From the NCBI GenBank assembly GCA_011037195.1, contig JAAEAF010004359.1, positions 20,779 through 84,778 of the forward strand: DNA of 64,000 nt, given 5' to 3'. Made by a program: the position numbers and the translations under genes. The stretch's first letter is position 1; every line of letters starts with the position of its first letter. The notes beneath the pieces are model-generated. The model was not told where the DNA came from, ran no database searches, and saw only the letters and a program-made list of their open reading frames with translations. Shown piece by piece: positions 29,301 to 39,200 of this stretch. The stretch comes from Triatoma infestans (Eukaryota > Arthropoda > Insecta > Hemiptera > Reduviidae).

Positions 29301-32300
29301 AAAGAAATAAACTTTTTATCTTTAAAAGTTTATTCGACGTTTCTGGACACCTTTGGTGTCTTTCCTCAGGAACTGTTAAGGAAAAATAGACAGATGAATG
29401 TTCTTTTCATTCAACTCTTTATTCTTCCTTAACAGTTCCTGAGGAAGGACCAGCAAAGATGTCCAGAAAAGTCGAATAAATTTTTTAAAAAAAAAGTTTT
29501 TTCATTGGCCCCAGCCAACTAATTTTTGGCTTGTTTAATAAAATGACTTTTTTAAAGAAAAGCAAAACTCCCCCCCCCCAACGCTGCTTTAAATTAACTT
29601 TCTCGGATAAAAGTTCAACGGAAAGTGATGCTCTGTATTCATACTTTGAATACAGAATTTAATGAAATCTGTCAATGCCTTTATAGAGAAAAATCGCAGA
29701 AATCTGACAAAAAACCGATTAGTAAAAATATATTTCCGCCCAACCGATATTCTACAATTTGGAATTTTAGCATTATAGTTCATTCTAATTAATAATATCT
29801 AGATAATAGAACTCCAAAAAAGCCGCATTAAACGAATTTTCCCGGAGAAATGTCACAAATAAATGTTATAGGATTTAAATACGAGTATGTAGTTGATATA
29901 GAAAATATACAAAAAAAAAAAAGCCGGTAAAAGCGCACTTCCGGTTTACTAATTTTCTTGAAACTCGGAATTTTGACCATCTATTTATTTCTTTCTAATT
30001 AATTCTGTTTGGATGATAGAATTGTATAATCAACTATAATAGCATTTTAGAGAAAAACATAACCCCACCCCTACTTCAAAAGTGCTCTTACATGAATTTT
30101 CCCAGAGAAATGATTTAAATAAAAGTTGTAGATCTTTGTATGTGTAGTTTATGTAGGAAGTTTCATGAAAATCGTCGGAGACATTTTTGAGAAAATTGCG
30201 AAAATGTGAAAAAAAAACATTTAGTAAAGTGGTAATGTAAAAGACTTCCGGTATCCGATTTTTTTTTGAAACTCGGAATTCAACACTTATTCAATTTAAT
30301 GTACATTAATTCAGATAATAGAATTTGTTTAATGAATAAAATAGCACCTTTAGATGATGAAAAACCCTACCAAACCCACCCCTCCACCATAACTGTCCTT
30401 AAATGAATTTTCCCAGAGAAACATTTCAAATAAAGTTGTAACTCTTTGTATGTGTAGTTGACATACCAGGTTTGAAGAAAATCGTCGGAGCCATTTTTGA
30501 GAAAAACGCAAAAAAGTAAAAAAAACAACAAGTGAAGTGGTACTTCCGGTTGAGGAATTGACAGATGACCCACTGTCTGATGCCATGGTGATACCTAAAC
30601 GGAATATCAAGTGGCAACTTTCTACGGTTTTTTGTTTTTGAGCTATGCTATTCACACACATTTACATTACCACATACATACATACATGACACACACCACA
30701 CAACCCACACAACACACACCACACACAAACACACACACACACACAACACACAGACCATTTGCTAAAAACCACTTTTTTGGACTCAAGGGAGACCTCAAAA
30801 CGGATATTTCCGGTGAAAACTCGATATCGAAAATTTTGTCACGATTACAATACTTCCTTTAAGACGCGTTCTCACGGAGTCAAGTTTACTTGACCAATTT
30901 TAGTTGATCAACAGAAGTTGGATGAAAAACCTTGTGAGAACCTTTTCTTTCAATAAAGTTGATCAACTTTTTAGTGGATCAAGAAAAGTGTTTGACCGAG
31001 TCCAACTTTATCGTTCAAGTATGACGCATCTTTCAAGTATTGACAAGTGTAAACCTTTGGATCGCCCAATTGGCTTATCAGTTTGCTTTCAACTCATAGA
31101 GTGCTCCGTGTCGTTATTGAAACGACTTGATCGATTTCAGTTGAAACGTATGAACCAAAACTGATTCAAGTCGCATTCAACTTTTGCTGAACAACTAAAA
31201 TCGGACAACTAAACTTGAATCGTGAGAACACGCCTTTACTAGGAGTAAGAGAAAGTAAAAATCGCTGGAGCAGCCCCCCCCCCCCAAAACTCACAAAACT
31301 AAATAAAAATTCATTCCGCAAAATGGTATTTCTGGTTAAGAAAATCTGAGAGCTAACTTCCTGTCATATTACATTGTGATACCCAAATTACAGAATGTCA
31401 AATTTGTGAACAATTATAATATATACCCCCACACATTAACACCTAGACATAAAAAACATAGACATATTCTTCAAAAAAGAGACTCCATTGAAAGAGACTT
31501 CCACTTATAGCAGTAATAGAAACGTTCTCTTACAGTAATAAGAACCTAGCGAGGGAGGGCTCGCAGGATACCTTTATAGGCCCCGAACCCTTCTGCGGCT
31601 TGTCCAGGAGCCTCATCCAAACTTCTATCAAGGGGTGGATAGAAGATCAGCATCTGCGTTGGTGGGAGGGAACACCAGGACAGAGGCAGGCAAAGCTCTT
31701 CATTAAAAGACATTTGCCTAAATTTACCAAAGACCTACTGAGCCAAACCCGAAGGGATATAAGGTTAACTGTGGGTCTACTAACAGGGCATTGTAGGCTG
31801 AATAGACACATGCACCACCTAAAACTTATGGATAGTGCGGTATGCCGCTTCTGCAAGGTAGAGGAGGAGACCCCGGCGCACATCCTTTGTGAGTGCGCCG
31901 GCCTGGCGAGGATTAGGTTTCTTCAACTGGGGACGGGCAATACCGAAGCTGAAAGCTTCATGACGGAGCCGCTCTCAGCTTTGCTAGGATTGATTAGGAG
32001 GGCAAAGCTGGGGGCTGTTCTGTAATTTAAGGGGATCCACAATAGACCTCAATTTGTAGGTCGCAGTGGAATGAGGCTCCCCCCCCCCCGATTTCTATCT
32101 ACAGCAATAAGAAAAAGTAATAATCCAAGATATCAGTTAAAAGAAAATAAAGATAATGAGTTGATGTTATCCCCCTGATATGTTACCACAATTCTCCGTG
32201 GAAACACGTTAAAAATTCCTTCCAAGATCTTTGCTATTCTTCCGGTCTCTGAAACTGTATTGCTTAAACTTAACCATTTCTGATTGTTTGTTTCAGGCAG

Positions 32301-33194
32301 AGAAGAAAGGCGCTACAGCAACAGAATATGGACTTGTTTTTGGTGTATTCGAACTAGTAGTTTTTGTTATTAGCCCAATTTATGGGCAGCATGTAAGTAG
32401 TTTAGTTTAGTTATTAAAATAGATTACGGTTATATATTTATAGTACAACCATAAATATTTGTTAAGTTCTATTATTTAGCAATCCATGTTTTTTTTAATG
32501 CTTCAAACTTCATATTCCATTTAGAAATCAACAATGGAATTGAAAACGAAGGTTACGTAAAAAATCCAGTTTAACGAAATTGTGTTTTTATTTCCTGTTT
32601 CTTATTCTTTAACAGGAAGTATTACGATCATATCACATTTACAACACTGATTTTTCATCCGGAAATACATATTTTGCGATCCTCCTAGAATGATAAAAAT
32701 CTGTGTGTAAGTGTTTTTTTGTCAACAAAATATCTTGAAAACGTAAAACCGTAGAAAACTTAAGACTTGGTATTTTGTTTTGGTACTAATTACCGCATCT
32801 GACACGAAGGTTTTAGGCAAAATCTATCAACAAAAAAAGGCTTATACTTAATAATACCTACTTTACTTAATAATACGTAGTTTCAACAATCTTATGCTTG
32901 GCTGCAACAAAAGTTTAGCCTGATTAGAAGGCCTACAAAGAATACCAATTTCCCGGAAAAATGGACGTTTTTGAGGGTAGTGGGAGATCAGTAACATTAG
33001 GCTTCCCTCTAAAATACCACTTCAGTATAATTTCTTCAGCATTGCTAATTCCTCATATGTTGAGAAGAAAATCGATTAACCGGAAGTGTCCCTTTACGGA
33101 ATAAGTTGTTGAGTTTTTTTGTTATTTCTTGAAAACGTCTATAACGGTTTCCTTTAAGCTTTGGTATGCAAACTGCACAGAAATAAGCGTATCA

Positions 33195-33246
<52 letters not shown>

Positions 33247-36200
33247 ATTATTCAAGGGAGGGAGGGCAAAACCCTACGCTATGCAAAGCCTCCATGGGTC
33301 CATATAGCTGCCCCAAAAGAATAACAACTACCAGGTCTGGAACGAAAAATCCGGGCCCGGGTACCACCCATCTAAGTTTTACCACAGTCCGAAAAAAATC
33401 GGAGTATAACCTTGAAAGGACATAGCCTAAGCTATTCTACCGATATCCTATTCCGGCCAAAGATCCTGAACCGAATCTCCTCCTCACAACCCAAACAATC
33501 CATCATGAGATGGATGTATGGTTTGTTTTCCTCCTCCGTCACACAGACTCTGCAAAAGCGATCAGGCATGAGCCCCACCATTGTATTGAGATGTCTTCTT
33601 ATACCACAATGTCCAATGAAGAAACTGTATTGGAATCAGGTGTCTTGAATAGGGAGTTGAAGTGAAGAATAATAGGTGGATGTTAGTTAGAGACTTTTAG
33701 AGAGTTATTACTCGAAATACGAACTACTGATTTGAGAAAATAGACTATATTTTTTAGCCTAGGATTAGAAGGCAAAACACAATGTTCTCCAAATTAATTC
33801 AAGTTTCTAAATTAGCCTAGCATTTTTTTATTTTGTTTTTTAATTTATTTTTTGAAATCTTAATTTAATTTTGTTATAATCTGTTCCAGTTAAACAGAAT
33901 TGGGCCAAAATACTTATTTAATGGAGGCATTTTTACTACAGGGATTTGTGCTATTTTATTTGGGTAAGTATTAAATATTTAGTTGTAAGTTTACAGTATT
34001 TAAATCCAAATGTGTCTTTAGACAGCTCAGTATTTGGATGCTTGGTTTAAACTCCACCAATAGCATGGTAATTCTTAGTGAACAGTTTTTTGTTTTTTTT
34101 TTTATAGATTTTTAGACAAAATTAATGGACATTTACCATTTATTATATTATCATTCATAATTAGAATTGTGGAAGCTATGGGAAATGCTGCATTTTTAAC
34201 TGCCAGTTTTGCAATTATTGCTAAGGAATTTCCAGAAAATGTTGCAACTACATTTGTAAGTTTATTTTTAATACATGGAATTATAATGGTCGGCATAAAT
34301 TATCATATTCTTTAAACCTAGAATTCAAGCATTACATTCTACTGAAATTTTATTTTAGTGAGGAAAGTTTAACTTTGTAGAAATCAATTTTCCTTAGATA
34401 AATTTTCAGGTTTTTTTTTTTATATGTATAGAAGTATTCCAGAAGTTTAAAAATAAAATCATTGGAAACATTTAAAAATCGCGAAATAATTTTTTATTTA
34501 ATAATAATAATTTAATAATAACTTTATTTAATTAATAATAAATAATTAATTAATTAATATATTGCAACATTTTGTTTTTTACAGGCATCTTTAGAAACTT
34601 TTTTTGGATTAGGTCTTATAGTTGGACCTACAGTTGGTGGTGCACTCTATGAGGTAACTATACGAACTACATCTCTATGTTTATAATATTTTGCTTTCTA
34701 ATTAAATATATTGTTATTATTTTCTATATATTTTTTGGCCATTAGGTTGGCGGATATACCACACCATTTCTAGTTCTTGGTTCAGTATTATTTCTATCAG
34801 CTGTTATGACAGCTTTCGTCTTGCCAGATCATCCTGATCATGAGATTGATACTAAACATTCAGGTTAGAAAAAAAAAAAAATATTTACTTGCTGTATGAC
34901 TGACTCAAATATTATTATTTATAATTTTATTTAATAATACAATATATTGTATAATACAAATTCATTGAATAAGTTTTTTTCTTTCCAATAATTCATAAAG
35001 ATTTACTTGAAATTGATTAAATTTCTATATTCTTAAGATAAAAATTAGTTCAGAGCAATTAATTGATCATTTTTAAGATTAAATTATTCTTAGTTTTCTA
35101 AGATTCTTCAGTTGCTAATTATTCAAATATTTTAATATTTTTTATCATTCACTTAATTCTGTGCAGGAAGTTTATTAAAAGTAATACAAATTCCTGGAGT
35201 TCTTTTGGCTGCTATTAGTATTGTGTTGACATCCATGAGTATTGGCTTTCTTTCAGCCACTTTGGAACCACATTTACGTCAGGTTAATATTTGAATAATA
35301 TCACTCCTAACAGTCTTTCAAACAATTGTAATAAGCAAAAAAAATCTAAGCATTTTCAAATTATTCATTTATTAGTAAACAAAAAAATCTACTGATCAAA
35401 ATAGTCCAAATACTTTATTTTTCGATAATTCGAAGCCATCTCTATACAATTTATTCTATTTTTCTTATGTATTGCGACCATTTTCTTTTTTTTAAGGCGG
35501 AATACTTCTTATACACTTCTCTATTATAATTACTCTGTTGTTGTGAAATGAACGCATTGTAAGCCATAGCAACAAAAAGATGGTAGTTAAACGGAACAAG
35601 ATCTGGGTTATATGCAGGATTAGGAGAAAATAATTCAAATTTTCCAGCTTCTTAATTGTCTGGATCATTTGAGAAGTGAAGTGCCCGATCCAGAATTTTT
35701 TGTTATAGCGCTTGAGTTGTGTTGAATAAAGCTCAGCGGTGATCAACGTCAATTAGTAGTTATTAAAACGCCCTTGAAATCCCGTCAATCGAATAGTACC
35801 AATTATTTGGTCGAATTTTTCACTTCGTGTTTAAGAACCAATTAATCTGGTCTAACCGATTTTTTTATTTTTATTTTTTTCCATTAGGATTATTAAACTA
35901 ATTCTAATTTCCTTTCATTATAACTGACAATTCGTTTATTTATTTGTTTTTTTTTTTTTTGGTTTTTTTTTGTTCCCTTTGGAAGTGACCCTACCATTGG
36001 TAAGTTTATTTTTTACATGCACCACACCTTCGGAACTACACGAATAAAGTATATTAATATAAACTGTAACTTAAATGAATAATTACACAGATTAACAACA
36101 ACAAAAAATTAAATAACTTCAGATGACAAATAATGAATGCATTTCAACCAAAAAGAGTTATAGTATGTGAATAATGTGATTAATCAGTAATGTCAGTAAA

Positions 36201-39200
36201 ACAGTAATAATAGTTATATGAATAATGATTTGACAAACAATATGAAGAAATTAACAATGACAATATGTGCAGATAAAATGAAAAGTTTATAAATTATTTA
36301 ATTATACTAAATTGATGTTATTTACAAAATTTTACTAAATAATTCAATGTTATTTTCTTGTATAAATTAGCTTCTTGGGATCGGTCAACTTTCCCCTTGT
36401 AGCGTAATGTGCCGGACTAGTTGGGCTCTACTTCTCTCCAGTAATGGGACAGTCAAATATTAGATGATGTACATCCTGGATGTCCTGACAGGGATATTAG
36501 GGTGCTAGAGCGAGGTGAAACCTATATAGATATTTCATTCTGGGACCATGCCCAGAGAAAATTTGTGTTAAGGCATGAGTGATTGGCAGTCTTAACTTTA
36601 TTCTGCTTTGCACGTGTGGAAAAAATAATTTTGTTTCTGCTTCATTAAGAGTATTCTGCCATTGTTGATCCCATTCTGTTACACTTTTTTTCAAGCAAGA
36701 TACGAGCGATTTCGGATTTAGGATACCGGGAATAAAGGATAGGTAGATCATTATCCTTGGCAGCCTCCTTTGCTAATCGATCAGCTTCCTCATTGCCCTC
36801 CAGGCCAATCTGGGCTTTAACCCATAACAGAATCACTTCCTTCCCTGCATCCTTCAAACTACTTATTTCTTTCCTAGCTTCCTCGCAGATCCTGATTTGA
36901 TTGTCATAATTTTGTATGAATCAATTGCATACTATTCTACTCAGTCATAGCTGCTACTTTCTTGAAACTATCTTGACAATGGATGCCTATTTAAACCACT
37001 CGAGTGCATTAAGGACTGCGAGTTCTTCTGCTTGATTATTGCTACAGAATTTGTCTAATCGATATTTATTCGACTAAATTTTATCTTTATTCTTATACAC
37101 TGCGATAGCACTGCCTACTCCTTCACCACTCTTGCTACCTACCATCTGTAAATATCCTGTAGCGCGATTCGCAACAAAAGCAATTATTGTCTTATTATAT
37201 AAACAATTCGTTTATATAATAAGACACATTTTTTTTTATATTTTTTTTATAACTCGATTACACAAACAACTGTAACTTTTAATTTTCTTTGTTTATGTTT
37301 CTGTGCTATAACAAGTTATTCAAGTTCTTTTTCCACATCTTTTGAGACCTATCTATAGAATTAAAAAAAAAAAAGCAGCTCAGTTTGAACCAGAAAGATT
37401 TTTTTAATCACTAGGATTAAAAGTACAACTTCAATCACTGATTTAGTATCATAATATTTATACATTGAACTGTTTTAGAAAAAAAAAAAGATGCTTTTTA
37501 AATCAATAATATTAGTAATTAATATTTTATTAATAAATATATTGTAAATGTTTATAGTTTGAACTCAGTGGAGTGATCTTAGGACTAATGTTTGTCATAA
37601 ATGGAGGTACATACGCTCTGACAGCAACTTGTTGGGGATGGTTGTGCGATAAAAAAGTTATGCCGAAATTATGTACTTTCGCTGGCTGTTTATTGCTGAT
37701 TATTGGTTTTATACTTATTGGACCAGCTCCATTCATCTCCGATAAAACGTTAGTAAACATACCTACTTCCTTAGACCAACTTGAACTAAAAATCGATCAG
37801 AGTCGATGAACATAAATATTTTCTAAAGTATCAAATAAAAAACAATGTAATCGATCTTTTTTTTTAATTAAGGACAAGAGCTGTTTTTTTTTTCGGTATG
37901 TTTGTTTACATTGAAAATGCATTAAGAAAAATTGTTGTCTGTTTCCCTTTATTTTGTTTTTTTTTATCTTATTTCTTTTCATGAGATGATGGTTGAACTG
38001 GTTTTATGAAACTTAGTATAGTCTACCTGAAATAATAGCTACAGAACTTATTATTAAAAACTGGCTGAGTATAAGGGAGTTTATGAGGGATTGCAAATAT
38101 TAAATTTGAGAAAAGATCACCTCTAATGGACCTGGAAACGCCTTGCAAGTTAATTTCCCTAGCCTCTACGGTCAAGGCATCCTTTTAATGCTGGTATCCA
38201 GCCTGGTCATGGGTATCCCATGGTCAGGCTGAGCGCAAGGTGCCCCCCTCCAAGCCCTAAGTCGGGAGGCGTATCCCATGTCTTTCCTTCCCGACACTTT
38301 TCCTTCCGCTTTATGTGGTTACACATTAGTTTCTTGGGTAACTATACTTCGGCCCCTCGGGTAACGGATCAAAAGTTAAGAAGGGCCCAACTTGCCAAGC
38401 GGGGGATGTGCCTTAGGGTACTTCTGCGCAGATTACGTCTTGTACACCAACCTGATCGGCGCAGTGTTCTCCCTTTTTTGTAAAACGAACCCTAGCAAGT
38501 TGAACGGAAGCTGGAATACTACTGGTTGGATATGGATACCAATTAAAAATAAAAAAAATTATTTTTTTCTTGTAATTGTACATAATTATGGTACCGCAGT
38601 TGTTAATTTTCAAAACAAATAAAAAAAAAAAAAAAGTTACAATAATTCTAGTTAACGACGGGTGAACATTCCTCTCTGGAAATCTAGAGGAATAGTTTCC
38701 AGGCAATGTTTAACACTGTATATCCATTAAGTTTGTTACAGATAACTTTATTATATATGAAGTAAAACTTCCTGTAGTTTGATGACTATTATTTATTACA
38801 GAGTACTATGGGTGACAATTGTTGGTTTAATGACCCATGGTCTAGGAATCGCAGCTTTATTAGTATCATCATTTATAGATGCATTAAGAACAGCGATGTA
38901 AGTTTTACTAAAAAATTTTCACATTTACCAAATAAAATATGTATCTACATGATTGCTAGTAAAAATAAAAAAAATTCACTTGCAGAGCTAATGGATTCAG
39001 CAACAATTTGGAAACTTATGGGCTTATTTCTGGTCTATGGACATCAACTTTCGCTCTGGGTGCTTTCATTGGGCCATCTATGGCTGGTATATTGTACGAT
39101 ACATGGGGATTTCCACATGGAAGCATGTCAATTGTTGCTTTAAGTGCTGTTATCGTAAGTGTTAAATTTATTTAGATTCTTTTCTTTTTTTTTTAAGATA

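Larger units (their letters stand above)
29275..29534. mobile_element. Compact 260-bp hammerhead element with inverted arms and 13-bp target duplication
   Basis: Two arms of about 100 bp in inverted orientation start and end with AAGCCAAAAATTAGTTGGCT. They flank a short core that is itself palindromic (AGTTCCTTAAG-like; AACTGTTAAGGAA and TTCCTTAACAGTT). Each arm carries a hammerhead-like core. TTAATAAAATGAC is present at both flanks (29262-29274 and 29535-29547). The arms match the terminal repeats of the Penelope-like element at 24472-26015, so this is a minimal non-autonomous derivative. Confidence 0.8.
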
